Source: Seminavis robusta (taxonomy: Eukaryota > Bacillariophyta > Bacillariophyceae > Naviculales > Naviculaceae). Taken from it: 55,046 bases of DNA. Positions 29,290 through 39,033 of this stretch are shown one piece after another. The notes below the pieces were generated by a model. It was not told the origin of the DNA and searched no databases. It was given only the letters and a program-made list of their open reading frames with translations. Where the stretch lies: positions 1 to 55,046 of the forward strand of contig CAICTM010000642.1 of the NCBI GenBank assembly GCA_903772945.1, in the 5' to 3' direction. The first letter of the stretch is position 1; every line of letters starts with the position of its first letter. Made by a program: the position numbers and the translations under genes.

Positions 29290-31824
29290 CTAGTATTGGG
29301 CTTTGTATTCCGCAAAGGTCGCATAGAGGGGATCTTTCGTAGCAATGGGCTTTCTAGCATTGTCTTCAAACAACCAGTACTTCAAAGCAAGCTCAGTGAA
29401 ACCAAAGTAGCGGTCATCATGTATTTGATTGTGAACGTGACTTGCCAGGCCATCTCGCGGTGCCATGTTCAAGGCAACTCCGACAATGTCATCCAAGTTT
29501 TCAACCGCATGAGGGCAACTGGGTGGGATGTAGACTAGTTGCCCTGGCTCTTGGATGATTTCGTAAGCCTTTTCTGCTCGATGCAAAAGCGGGAAGCGCT
29601 TGCTCAGAACTTCATTGGCTAGTTCGGACTTGTCCATGCCAAGAACATCTGGAACAAACGCGCTAAGGTTGATTCGATCATACAAGAATGGCCGTTCAGA
29701 TGGATGATAGACCACCCACCGCTTCCTCCCTGATACCAGGTACATGAAAAACCCCGACGCTCCACTGTCCACATGAACCTTGCTGTTAGAGCCTTTTTTG
29801 CCAATGAATAGTGACGGCCAAGTCCGGGCATAGCCGTACAGAGTCACACGATGAAAGAGATCGTACCCGGCGACTACATGCGGTAGTCGAAACTTGGAAC
29901 GACCTCCATACAACGTATCCTCATAGAGAATGCTGTCGCAGTCATCCGGCAAACTCATATCGTGCGAGTAGAGGTTCCCCAGTTTGTCAGAGAGCGTGAC
30001 ATACTGCTGCAAGGTAATATCTCGCTGCACCACATCCACCTCGTCTCCATCTTCAAGCTCAATAGTTTCTTTTCTGTTTTGAGTAGCCAAATCGTCATCC
30101 AAAACGAAATTTTCCAATCCACCCCAATTATCGGTGCTCTTCTTTCCTACCGGATTGCTGACTTGGATAGCCTTGGTGACGTCCATGGAACCGCACTGTT
30201 CCAGGAGGTATTCAATGGAGTAGACTTCGTCTGTCATGTTCACATTGGAAAGAATGACGGGCGTCGCCGGCACCGTATAACGTTTGCTGAATTCATCATA
30301 GTCTGATAGCAGCTTGGCATTGGCAGGATCTTCCATATCAATGACATCCATGGATTGACGGGTAAAGTTGTTGCCCAATGGACGAGGATTCTTGGGCAGA
30401 TACACATTGACATAGTAATGCTGCAGGTTGTCTTGTAATTCTACCAGCAGATTGTACCATTGCGAGGTCAGATCGGCCAAGACATTGACATATCGATCCT
30501 CTTCTCTGGAAACTTGTTCTACAAGTTTCATGTACTCTCTCATTCGATCAAACATGGCAATGCTAGGGGGGTCCGTTCGAGCCTTTCGACGAGCCTCTGG
30601 AGTGGGGCCCAAAGTATCTGAGATGTAGTTCAAATACTCTTGCAATTTGGTTGGATTTCGCGCATATCCAAACACCATTTCGTCCAAGTATTGGTTTAGT
30701 GCAATCGGAACTTGATGGCGTCGTTGTTGTGTTTCTTGGTCCATGTCTGTAGTATTGTCTTCCATGCGTGCAGGTGGCTGGTAGTCTGGGTCTGTAAAGA
30801 TTCTGTCCAAGAGGCTTTTGAGTTTGTTCTCCATGGCGTCATAATACTGTCCAAAGTTGGTCTGTTCATTTTCCCTGGCTTTGCGGTCATCGTCCCAGAG
30901 GCTTTCGTATCCCTCGACAGCGATCAGATACTTTTCAATGACACACGACAAGAGAAACAAGAAGTGTACACTGTTGCTTCCATCGTTGACGGTAATGGGC
31001 TCGTGCTTGTAATATTCCTCCGTATTATTTGCAACGGTTGACGCATCCATGTCGGATCCACTTTCCAGCAAGAAGCGACTGTTTGAGCTGCTTGTGGTAG
31101 CATTCGTTTGTTCTTCTACTTCATGTTCTTTCTGTTCTCGAAAATAGTTATCAAATGCAAACGTATTGTCCATTCGCTTGGCTCGTTTGGCTTTTTTCTG
31201 TTCCTTGTGTATTTGCGATTCCAAAAGAACATGCAACCACTCTGGTTCCTTGAACACCGTACTCGCAATCCAGTGAGTCAAAATGCCCCCTTTGGCTTCG
31301 ACTTCACCGTTAAAGTCCAAATCTAGTTCGCCGTAGACATTGTAGTCCTTGGCAAACAGCGCCAACCGAGAGGGCCAGTACAAGTCTCCCTTCAAGTTCA
31401 TCCACGTCCTGGAACTCACACGCATGTATTCGTCGTCAGGATCCACCTTTGGAAAATGGCTGTAGAAATGGTATATAAAAGGATGTGGATCATCGGGAAA
31501 CTTGTACTGAGTTCGGTAGGTCGGATGAGCTCGGATGTCCAACATGGCAAACCCCACACGATCCACACCGGCAAAGACTCTGGCGAGAGTCTCCATTAGA
31601 ATCTCCCCGTCTGCAAAGTTGAATTCATCTTGTGGATCATAAAAGAGTACACAAGTCCAAATGTTCTTTTGGATTTCCGAGGCAAAGTTGTAAACTCCCA
31701 GTTCTGGAATGACATCTAGATCCCGAGCCGTTACCACTGATGCAGCTACAAAGAGAGCTACAAAGAGGCTGGCCAACACTGTCATCATCTTCATAAAGAT
31801 TGTGTGAGGCCTGTTACGGCACAT
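29290..31824 (-). CDS. Secretory JmjC/cupin-8-type 2-oxoglutarate oxygenase (HxD intact)
   Basis: 844 residues, one exon. A signal peptide lies after Met11-14 (TVLASLFVALFVAASVVTA), so translation may start at Met11 (31794). Residues about 45-180 look thioredoxin-like (IQKNIWTCVLFYDPQDE, VGFAMLDIRAHP) without a CxxC. A long helical middle follows, then the JmjC/cupin domain near 640-800: H684-V-D686 in a KVHVDSGASGFFMYL context, SGRKRWVVYHPSERP, and the distal His H772 in CPHAVENL. Such enzymes use Fe(II) and 2-oxoglutarate to hydroxylate proteins or RNA; a signal peptide and no KDEL-type end place it in the secretory lumen. The substrate is unknown. It has a paralog at 39034-41436. Confidence 0.82.
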   Translation of the reverse strand: MCRNRPHTIFMKMMTVLASLFVALFVAASVVTARDLDVIPELGVYNFASEIQKNIWTCVLFYDPQDEFNFADGEILMETLARVFAGVDRVGFAMLDIRAHPTYRTQYKFPDDPHPFIYHFYSHFPKVDPDDEYMRVSSRTWMNLKGDLYWPSRLALFAKDYNVYGELDLDFNGEVEAKGGILTHWIASTVFKEPEWLHVLLESQIHKEQKKAKRAKRMDNTFAFDNYFREQKEHEVEEQTNATTSSSNSRFLLESGSDMDASTVANNTEEYYKHEPITVNDGSNSVHFLFLLSCVIEKYLIAVEGYESLWDDDRKARENEQTNFGQYYDAMENKLKSLLDRIFTDPDYQPPARMEDNTTDMDQETQQRRHQVPIALNQYLDEMVFGYARNPTKLQEYLNYISDTLGPTPEARRKARTDPPSIAMFDRMREYMKLVEQVSREEDRYVNVLADLTSQWYNLLVELQDNLQHYYVNVYLPKNPRPLGNNFTRQSMDVIDMEDPANAKLLSDYDEFSKRYTVPATPVILSNVNMTDEVYSIEYLLEQCGSMDVTKAIQVSNPVGKKSTDNWGGLENFVLDDDLATQNRKETIELEDGDEVDVVQRDITLQQYVTLSDKLGNLYSHDMSLPDDCDSILYEDTLYGGRSKFRLPHVVAGYDLFHRVTLYGYARTWPSLFIGKKGSNSKVHVDSGASGFFMYLVSGRKRWVVYHPSERPFLYDRINLSAFVPDVLGMDKSELANEVLSKRFPLLHRAEKAYEIIQEPGQLVYIPPSCPHAVENLDDIVGVALNMAPRDGLASHVHNQIHDDRYFGFTELALKYWLFEDNARKPIATKDPLYATFAEYKAQY

Positions 31825-33010
31825 GGCGGATCTTCAGGATTTGGGCAAATGGGCAGTGACACATTGTTCCGGTGGCCACGCCAATGAAAGATACGGTCAA
31901 AATTGAAATTGTGAGGAATCTGAAAATTGGAATTGTGAGAAAGCGGAAAATTGAAAAATGGAATTGTGAGGATTCGGAAATTTAAAATTTGAATTGTGAG
32001 GAATCAGTAAAATTGAAATTGTGAGAAATAATCAGGTAGAATTGAAATTGTGAGGAATCCGCAAAGTTGAAATTGTCAGAAACCAGAAAATTCAAAATAT
32101 GAATTGTGAGAAATCGGTAAAAATTGAAATTGTGAGGAATCGGTAAATTTGAAATTGTGAGAAAACGGAAAAGTGGTAAAGTTGAAATTGTGAGAAAACA
32201 GAAAAGTAAAAAATAGAATTGTGAGAAATCGGGAAAATTTGAATTGTGAGGAATCGAGAAAGTTCGAAATGTGAGAAATCAGGAAAAGTTCGAATTGTGA
32301 GGAATCAATAAAAATTGAATTGTGAGGAATCATTAAAATTCAATTGTGAGAAATCAGGGAAAAGTTGAAATTGTGAGAAGTTCGGAAAAATCTTATTGCG
32401 AGAAATCGAAAATATTTTGAATTGTGAGAAATCGAAAATAATTGGAATTGTGAGGAATCACTAAGTTGAAAATTGGAATTTTGAGAAATCAAAATTTCGA
32501 AAATTGGAATTGTTGGAATTGGAATTGTGAGGAATCGGAAAAATGAAATTGTGAGGATTGAGGAATTTTGGAACTGAGTTCTGCTGCATAATGTGCCTGT
32601 GTCTGTCCCCGATCATTCTACCTTGAGGTCTCGATTCTGGCAGGTACATCAAAGGGAAGTACACATACATGCTCTTCCATAGATAGAATTACTAGCTAGC
32701 TACAAACTACTAGTATTCGCTACCGTACCCTGCCCATACGTCTAAAGAAGTGGCGACAATCTGAGGTGGGAACTTGCGGGGAGTAGAAGATCGGAACGGC
32801 ATGTACACAATGCGTAAACTATCCAGCTACCCGGATGCATGTCGCTGGTATACTTTAGATTTACACATACACGTATATTTCATAGTCGATGATGTGCGGT
32901 AGGGCCAACCATGCTTGCTTCCAGACGTCGCCATCTACCGTACCTAGCTATGCACTCCTTGGTTTCTAGAAGGTCAAGCAATCCGCTGCTAACTTAGCAA
33001 CCAAAAGTAT
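31825..33010. other. Intergenic region holding an AATTGTGAG array
   Basis: It contains the purine-rich array described separately and about 430 bp of unremarkable sequence toward the plastid reductase gene, with CTAGCTAGCTA near 32691. No gene seen. Confidence 0.5.
31895..32570. repeat. Purine-rich minisatellite, GAATTGTGAGRAATC core
   Basis: About 24 imperfect units share the core GAATTGTGAGAAATC or GAATTGTGAGGAATC, separated by A-rich spacers, so spacing varies around 20-35 bp. The plus strand is almost pyrimidine-poor apart from the TTGT core. The array starts about 70 bp upstream of the first JmjC gene's start codon, so it lies in that gene's likely promoter region. Strong strand asymmetry suggests possible unusual DNA structure, which is inference. 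Confidence 0.9.
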
Positions 33011-34203
33011 CTATTCCTTTACCAAGACAATCTTGCCAACAGTTCGTCCCGTCTCCAGCTGTTCGTGTGCTTTGGGCATTTCTTCAAAGGGCAAGGTTTG
33101 GCTGACATGGGCTTTGAGTTGTCCCTTTTCGGTCATGTCGCGTAGTGTTGTCATGTCCTTGGAACCTGACTGAACCATGATGAATTCCACAGTCAAGCCG
33201 TGTTCTTTGGCATAGTTTGTCACACTCTCTGGGAAATCCGGGGTGGGCAACGATACAACCTTGCCACTGCCTTCCTTTAGCACTTTCAGACTTCGCTCCA
33301 AGGTTTCACCTCCCATTCCATCTAGCACAAAGTCCACGTCCTTGGCGACTTCCTCAAACTTGACTGCTCGATAGTCAATGTGCTCATCAGCGCCCATTTT
33401 CATGCAAAAATCTTTGTTCTTGGCGGAGCTGGTGGTGATTACCTTTCCAGCGCCCAATGCCTTGGCAACTTGGATAGCAAAGTGGCCCGTGCCACCCGAT
33501 CCGGCATGAATCAAGACAGTGTCCCCTGCCTTGACACGTGATTCCATGGCTTGCAGTGGCGTCAAGGCGGCCAACGTTGTTGCCGCTGCTTCTTGGAAAC
33601 TTTGGTTGGATGCCATGGTGACTACATGAGACGCTGGAGCCACAACATATTCGGCATACCCCTTGCCGTGGCCTACAAACTGTACCATTCCAAAAACTTT
33701 GTCGCCTTTTTTGTGAGAATCCACCTTGCTTCCGACCTTTTCTACGATGCCGGCCACGTCCCATCCCAAGATAACGGGGCGTTCTTCCGTTTTTAGGACC
33801 ATGGTCAGCACAGGGTCCATTTGACGGCATTTGTAGTCCACTGTAAAATTAATCATGAAATGGGCGAGGTTGGCAGCAGATCACAAAAGTTAGTTGGAGG
33901 CAAAGGAAGATGCATTTTTTTCGATCCATTACATTCCATCACACGGTCTGATAGGTACCTACCTGGATTGATGGATATAGCTTTTGTAGCTATCAATACT
34001 TCATCATCACCGATATCAGTGGGCACTGGAACGTCTTCCAGCTTGAGATTCGATGCTGGTCCGGCTTCGTGTAGGACAAACGCCTTCATTGTCGCTGGAA
34101 GGCTGGTGGAAGTGGACGACGCCCCCGCACCTCCAGGGGGGCTGACAGCAAAGGCATTGGCCTTGGCGGCAGTGAGGAGGAAAGTGGCAAAGGCGAGTTT
34201 CAT
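33011..34203 (-). CDS. Plastid-targeted quinone oxidoreductase-like MDR enzyme
   Basis: Two exons, 34203-33963 and 33840-33011 (122-bp intron, GTAGGT donor, TTACAG acceptor), give 356 residues with SINPVDYK across the join. The ATG at 34203 starts MKLAFATFLLTAAKANAF, a signal peptide with Phe after the predicted cleavage (ANA|F), the diatom-type plastid import motif, then a Ser/Gly/Pro-rich transit part. The enzyme core has ILGWDVAGIVEKVGSKV, GKGYAEYVV and the Rossmann glycine motif HAGSGGTGHFAIQVAKALGA. The typical zinc-ADH catalytic zinc ligands are not obvious, fitting zeta-crystallin/quinone-reductase MDRs that use NADPH to reduce quinones or enones. A detoxification role in the plastid is inferred. 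Confidence 0.88.
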
Positions 34204-34754
34204 GTTTGTAGTTGCTTGTTTGTTTGTTTGTTGTTTGTGCTTGGTTTGGATTTGTGAGACAGATTCCAGATTGTGCTCAAAGTCGCTATTAGCGTTTTCC
34301 AGTTTAGAAGCGCGCGAAGGTCTCGATTCCATCCCACTTCAAAGATGTTCTACTAATTTTGCTACAGTAAAATCTTCACAGACGTTGAATTCTACATGAC
34401 TGGTACGAACATTTTTACTTAACCTTTGCTCCCCAAGAATGTGTTCGAAGAAAGTGAACGATGCTCTCCATTTCAGCGTAGAAAATGTACTGCAGATCTG
34501 TCTAAGCTACTTGGACGGTACATTTGTACAGAGACTGAAAAAGCAGCACACACACTCCTTTCAGAGAGCCTGAGCCCTACGGTACCAATCCCTCCACTTC
34601 GGGGTTCCACGCGTCCTCTCCTCATCTCATTTTTTCGCCCTTTTGGTTGACACCAACCGCCAACACATCGATCTTGAAGGGCTACCATGCCATTTTGGTA
34701 GATCGGAGGTTGCTGCAGTAGCTTGCTTGAAGAGACGTCAAGTATTTGTGCACC
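34204..34754. other. Divergent intergenic region
   Basis: This is the shared upstream region of two divergent plastid-targeted genes, the MDR enzyme and the lumenal ChaN-like protein. A TTTG-rich run lies just upstream of the MDR start. Co-expression from this region is possible but not shown. Confidence 0.45.
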
Positions 34755-36170
34755 ATGAGATTTCCAGCGGTGCTTTACCTATGCCTCGTCGCTTGGATGA
34801 TACCCGAGTCCTCTGGCTTTTCCATCCAGCACAAACTTGGTGGAAGTTCTGTGAGGACCACTGGATCTGATCCATCAGTCCTGCTGCAGAGCCAAAAACT
34901 CCCAGAACAAGACCATGGAGCCTCAGAACACAAAGATAAAGACGATGAAGATAGACTCCCAAGTAGTCTGTCCAAGCGACGGCAATTTCTGATCGGGTCT
35001 TCGTCTCTGGCTGCTGCTTCTTTGATACCATCCTCCGTGGCAATGGCCGATGACAGTGTCTATCGTCCCGCAAAGCGACCAACAGCGTATCGTGTCGACT
35101 CGACATGTCCACCTACTCTCTTATCCATATCTTCTGCTCGAGAGCAAACTCAAGTATTAAAGGAAATAGCAACGGGCAGTGGAACTGACAAGGAAGCCAT
35201 TGTGGTAGATACCATCAATCTCAACAATATGCTCAACAAGGCAGTCTTTGGCACGGCTAGTTATATCAAATCCCAACTCGAATCTGACGACAGCAAAACT
35301 GGATTGGGATATGCTTCCTATCTCTGTCTCGGAGTTCCCAAGCAAGCAACCCCCGAAGATTTGACATTGGCTTCCAGTCTGCTGTCCACGGTCATGCAAG
35401 CCCGTGCCGGCAAAAACATGGCAGTGGGATTGCACTGGGCACCTATCAGTACGCAAGCAGCACTAGATCAATACACAACCAACAAGGATTATGAGGCTTT
35501 CAGTACAACCATGACACAGGCTGGAGTGGACCAAGCCACGCTGAGTCTCTATCGACCACTTTTGGAATCACTGGCAGCGGCCAATATGGACACGTTGGCA
35601 CTCAGTCCCGAACCGGCCGATCTTCAAACCGCAATCTCCCAGGGATTGCAACAAGTGAACCCAGACCGACGGGCTCAATACGTGGCGGATGCACCCGGGT
35701 TTATTGGCATGACACAACAACCACAATTCAAAATGTACACGGACCGATCCATGTTTAAAGATTTGCCCGACGGAGTCAAGGAAGGAGATTTCTTTGCGCA
35801 GCGCATCCTCGTCCACGAGGCTGCTGCCACCGTCTGCGCACAATACGCCAATGCGCATAGTACCACCACCTCGACCACTCCGTTGGTGGCACTCTTGGCA
35901 CCTATTCCCGATGTCCGGTTTTTGGTCGGTGGCATTAATGGACGATTGCCACGAGTTTCCAATGCACTGGGACTCAATAAGGTTACTCCCAATGCTGTCA
36001 CCACCATTCTATGCAATCCCACTGCCCTCGAAACATTGAGCAAGACCAATTATTTGAGATTGGAGATTGGGACCGGACCAGAAACGATTGATTTGCAAGC
36101 CAAAGTGGCTGATTTTCTGTGGTTCTCCAAATCTCCCAAGGTCAACATGATTCCTCGGTTGATGAATTAG
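34755..36170 (+). CDS. Thylakoid-lumen ChaN/DUF399-like protein
   Basis: The ATG at 34755 gives 471 residues. The N-terminus is tripartite: a signal peptide ending in SSGF (residues 2-22), a charged transit segment, and a twin-arginine-type signal SKRRQFLIGSSSLAAASLIP near 73-92 with AMA cleavage near residue 98, predicting Tat export into the thylakoid lumen. The mature part resembles ChaN-like haem-binding proteins (VMQARAGKNMAVGLHWAP, LALSPEPADLQTAI, FFAQRILVHEAAATVC), but where bacterial and plant ChaN carry GExH...AHH this protein reads CLGVPKQATPEDL. The family call is therefore moderate, and haem binding by the usual ligands is doubtful. A lumenal redox or photosystem-associated role is inference. 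Confidence 0.6.
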   Translation: MRFPAVLYLCLVAWMIPESSGFSIQHKLGGSSVRTTGSDPSVLLQSQKLPEQDHGASEHKDKDDEDRLPSSLSKRRQFLIGSSSLAAASLIPSSVAMADDSVYRPAKRPTAYRVDSTCPPTLLSISSAREQTQVLKEIATGSGTDKEAIVVDTINLNNMLNKAVFGTASYIKSQLESDDSKTGLGYASYLCLGVPKQATPEDLTLASSLLSTVMQARAGKNMAVGLHWAPISTQAALDQYTTNKDYEAFSTTMTQAGVDQATLSLYRPLLESLAAANMDTLALSPEPADLQTAISQGLQQVNPDRRAQYVADAPGFIGMTQQPQFKMYTDRSMFKDLPDGVKEGDFFAQRILVHEAAATVCAQYANAHSTTTSTTPLVALLAPIPDVRFLVGGINGRLPRVSNALGLNKVTPNAVTTILCNPTALETLSKTNYLRLEIGTGPETIDLQAKVADFLWFSKSPKVNMIPRLMN

Positions 36171-36475
36171 TTAGCCAGTTTGTTGTTACAGTACAGTCAG
36201 TACCAGTAGCCTGGCATGCATGTTACACGGGAATAGCTATCTAGCAGTTTGGTAGACTGAGACACAGCGCTATAACCTTAGAGAGTTGATGCTTTGATCT
36301 TTCTCCTTTCTGATAAGAGTTCTTAGGTTGCTTCCCAAGGGTGAGCTCTTTCATAGTGTTTATAGCTTGGCTCTTTATTCAAGAAATCATGAAACAGAAA
36401 GATGCAACGCCTGCAGCCACATAGCTTTGCTCCCCTGTGTTTTGATCACCAAATAAGCACGTCTTGACCAGCTTT
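36171..36475. other. Convergent 3' spacer
   Basis: 3' regions of the ChaN-like and sulfotransferase genes; nothing else is seen. Confidence 0.4.
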
Positions 36476-37558
36476 CTACACTTCATCATTCAACATTTGC
36501 TGTGCCCACTCTGGTATAGTTATGTTCAGGAGCATGTAGTCAATTGCTGTGTACTCCAACACTCTCCGCAAGGTTGCTGGTGTGTAGTATTCTCGAACAT
36601 GAGACGAAGCGGAAGTCTCTACGCCTATATTTCCTGCAGAGGTAGCTAGGTTCTTTTCGAGCTCGAAAATGCCATCGAGTATTGCTCCGAACCGCCCATG
36701 TGGAAATTGCTGAGACAGTCTGTCCAAGTCATTGTAGAAGTTTTGTCCCATTTGGCCCACAAAGTCATAGTTTTGAATGTGTCGAAAGAGCCCATCACAG
36801 TAGAAGCTCTGCGGAAAGAAGTGAAGATTCCACTTGAGTGGCATTGTATCCACGTACGCTTCAAAGAAGTGCCGCTTATTGTCGATGATCCCCTCCACTA
36901 GCCGATTGCTTCTTTGAAAGACCTCCATTGGTTGGCAATGCGTATCGATTTCTCGGGCCACTACGCACTTGTCCAAATACGCCGACAGAAATCGTTCCAG
37001 CGGATCTCTCAGAAAGACAGTGGACGATACCATTTCGGATGAGTTCGCAATGACAGCATCTTCTGGGCACGGCAAACCCCTGACCAGGTCGTCCATCGTC
37101 TGATTAGGTCGATTCATGAGACACTGCACCAAACGCCAATGTTTGGATCCAATCTTTTCAATCACACACATATCCAATCGCGGTGATACAATCGATAAGT
37201 TGTGCCATGGACCAAACAGTTCTGGTGTGGGATTGTTGGCCGGAATGGCATCCCGTATCATGGTATGGAACCACCACGGCCACGAGGAAGATGAAGATGA
37301 TTTTTGATACAATTCTTGTTGTTTGCCTCGTATGCATGCTTGGAAAGTCTCATGGGTGGAACATGTCTCCAAAGTAGCAAAAGATCTGTGGTAGGCTCTC
37401 TCCACAATTTGTCTAGCCGATACAGGGGAAACTTTGCTTTCGCTCATGGACCGCGACGCTCGAATCCATGGCGCTTGCTCCCTACTCACACAGATCCATC
37501 CAATCCCAAGAGCAAGGATAATACCAAGAGTACACTGTGGTCTTGAGGCCGTAGTCAT
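36476..37558 (-). CDS. Carbohydrate sulfotransferase, type II membrane protein
   Basis: The frame is open well upstream, but the ATG at 37558 (MTTASRPQC) puts one TM/signal anchor (TLGIILALGIGWICVS, residues 10-25) at the N-terminus, giving 360 residues. The PAPS-binding layout of Golgi sulfotransferases is visible: a weak 5'-phosphosulfate loop (VIEKIGSKHWRLVQCL, 132-147) and the 3'-phosphate motif FLRDPLERFLSAYLDKC (182-198), followed by KWNLHFFPQSFYC and YDFVGQMGQNF. These enzymes transfer sulfate from PAPS to glycan hydroxyls. Diatom extracellular polysaccharides are sulfated, so a Golgi role is plausible. The acceptor is unknown. A GT15 gene lies 4 kb away. Confidence 0.85.
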   Translation of the reverse strand: MTTASRPQCTLGIILALGIGWICVSREQAPWIRASRSMSESKVSPVSARQIVERAYHRSFATLETCSTHETFQACIRGKQQELYQKSSSSSSWPWWFHTMIRDAIPANNPTPELFGPWHNLSIVSPRLDMCVIEKIGSKHWRLVQCLMNRPNQTMDDLVRGLPCPEDAVIANSSEMVSSTVFLRDPLERFLSAYLDKCVVAREIDTHCQPMEVFQRSNRLVEGIIDNKRHFFEAYVDTMPLKWNLHFFPQSFYCDGLFRHIQNYDFVGQMGQNFYNDLDRLSQQFPHGRFGAILDGIFELEKNLATSAGNIGVETSASSHVREYYTPATLRRVLEYTAIDYMLLNITIPEWAQQMLNDEV

Positions 37559-38239
37559 GGTAGATCTTGTTGGATCGATATTACCACCACAAATGCGTTC
37601 CAAAAAGACAAACTGTGGACCCGTTCCATTGAAACTCTCGCTTTCACACCCAACAAATGGCGGGCAGGGATGGCATGGTAAGACTTGACAAGCCACTTGG
37701 ATTGATCGGGTGCCTCGAGAATGTTCTTCTGCAGTCGTACCACTAGTGCGGTACGGTCCGCACCTCGAATGCACCCTCCACAAAAATGAGAGGGAAAACA
37801 GGATTTGAGATTTCGGAAGTTGCTCGGGACTTGCGTCCACACATGGGTTCTTAGGTTTCGGTATCTGGGGTAAAACGAAGGGAAAGAGTGAGTACCGGCA
37901 TCCAAGATTGACACTCATCCATGGATAGTTTTTAGTTTTTAAGATTCAACATTCGAAGAACTTCGGCAAGATTGAGCTAAGGCTTCGAAGATCAACGATG
38001 ACCTTCGTTGCGGGTGCGCAAGCATGCTCTCGCATTGGGCGTGAACTGAAGGGTCTCGCATTGGGTGGCTGTTGCTTGCTATCTTACAGTACAATGATGT
38101 TTGTTCGTTTGTTCCTCTTCAACTCGATCTACATGTACCTCTCCTCTCACAAAAACGACATCGTCCAAGAATTCACCGACACAAGCTAGAGGGCTCTAAA
38201 ACCAACAAGTAATTCAGAAAAACTACTCCATTCTTCAAG
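37559..38239. other. Divergent intergenic region
   Basis: Upstream region shared by the sulfotransferase and the MAPEG gene. The sulfotransferase frame continues open through 37918 but has low-confidence composition, so I treat it as 5' UTR. Confidence 0.4.
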
Positions 38240-38836
38240 ATGTCTCACATTATGATCATCAGTTTTGCGGCGGCTTTTACGGGAGCATTCTTGGAGTCCA
38301 AGTATGAACCATCCACACTCATTGGTTTGGACGGAGTTGGTCCAACCGGGCTACCCCAAGCCTTTGGTATTACTCCTGTCATTTTGGCTGGTCTGAGCTT
38401 TTGGATTCTAATTCACGGCTTTTTGGTGGTGGGAGCTGCCAGGAACAAGTACATCGAATTGGCAGAAAAGGACGGCGAGAAGGAAGTCAAGGCGCGCTAC
38501 GGCATGCCCAATCTGTATGCTCAAGGCACCTCCAAGAATGCTCTGGCCTTCAATTGCGTCCAGCGATCCCACCAACAAATCTTTGAAACCTTCCCCCAGA
38601 CATGCTTGCTCAGCATGGTGGGAGCTGTCCACTACCCAATCACAATCGCGGCCACCTTGACAGTGTACGCCATTGGACGATACACACTGTCCATGTGCTA
38701 CGCTGCAGCAGATGGGGATGCTGACAAACGCTACTCGAGCAAATTGGCGCCATGGACATGGTATGGATACATTTCCACCATGGTTGTTGCTGCTGTTTCT
38801 GGTGTCTCTTTCCTTGTCGGAAAGGCAGTGTTGTAA
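38240..38836 (+). CDS. MGST3: MAPEG family, microsomal glutathione S-transferase 3-like
   Basis: 198 residues, one exon, four predicted TM helices (about 2-18, 44-65, 119-145, 173-195). The MAPEG signature region reads ALAFNCVQRSHQQIFETFPQ (101-120), matching the FNCxQRxHQN-type motif of MGST3 and related leukotriene-C4 synthase enzymes. MAPEG proteins conjugate or reduce lipid hydroperoxides with glutathione in ER membranes. It is slightly longer than animal MGST3 (about 150 residues), with a longer first lumenal loop (YEPSTLIGLDGVGPTGLP) and a cytosolic loop before the motif. A role in oxylipin or peroxide metabolism is inference. Confidence 0.9.
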   Translation: MSHIMIISFAAAFTGAFLESKYEPSTLIGLDGVGPTGLPQAFGITPVILAGLSFWILIHGFLVVGAARNKYIELAEKDGEKEVKARYGMPNLYAQGTSKNALAFNCVQRSHQQIFETFPQTCLLSMVGAVHYPITIAATLTVYAIGRYTLSMCYAAADGDADKRYSSKLAPWTWYGYISTMVVAAVSGVSFLVGKAVL

Positions 38837-39033
38837 ATATTGTGTGTAGCATGGTAGTGAGGAGGATGCCAAAGGGGAAAAAGCAACAAGCTCTTCTTTG
38901 GTCTCATGGAACTACCAGAATAAACATTGCATCTGCATGTAAATGTCACGTAGTATGCAGTGACGATTATGTAAACACCAATCAATAATATTCTAGTCAA
39001 TCTTCGGGGTGCAACATCATCTGCGACGAATTG

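Noticed and set aside
37559..37918. N-terminal extension of the sulfotransferase
   Set aside because: It would bury the signal anchor 120 residues inside the protein; the composition is irregular, so the ATG at 37558 is preferred.
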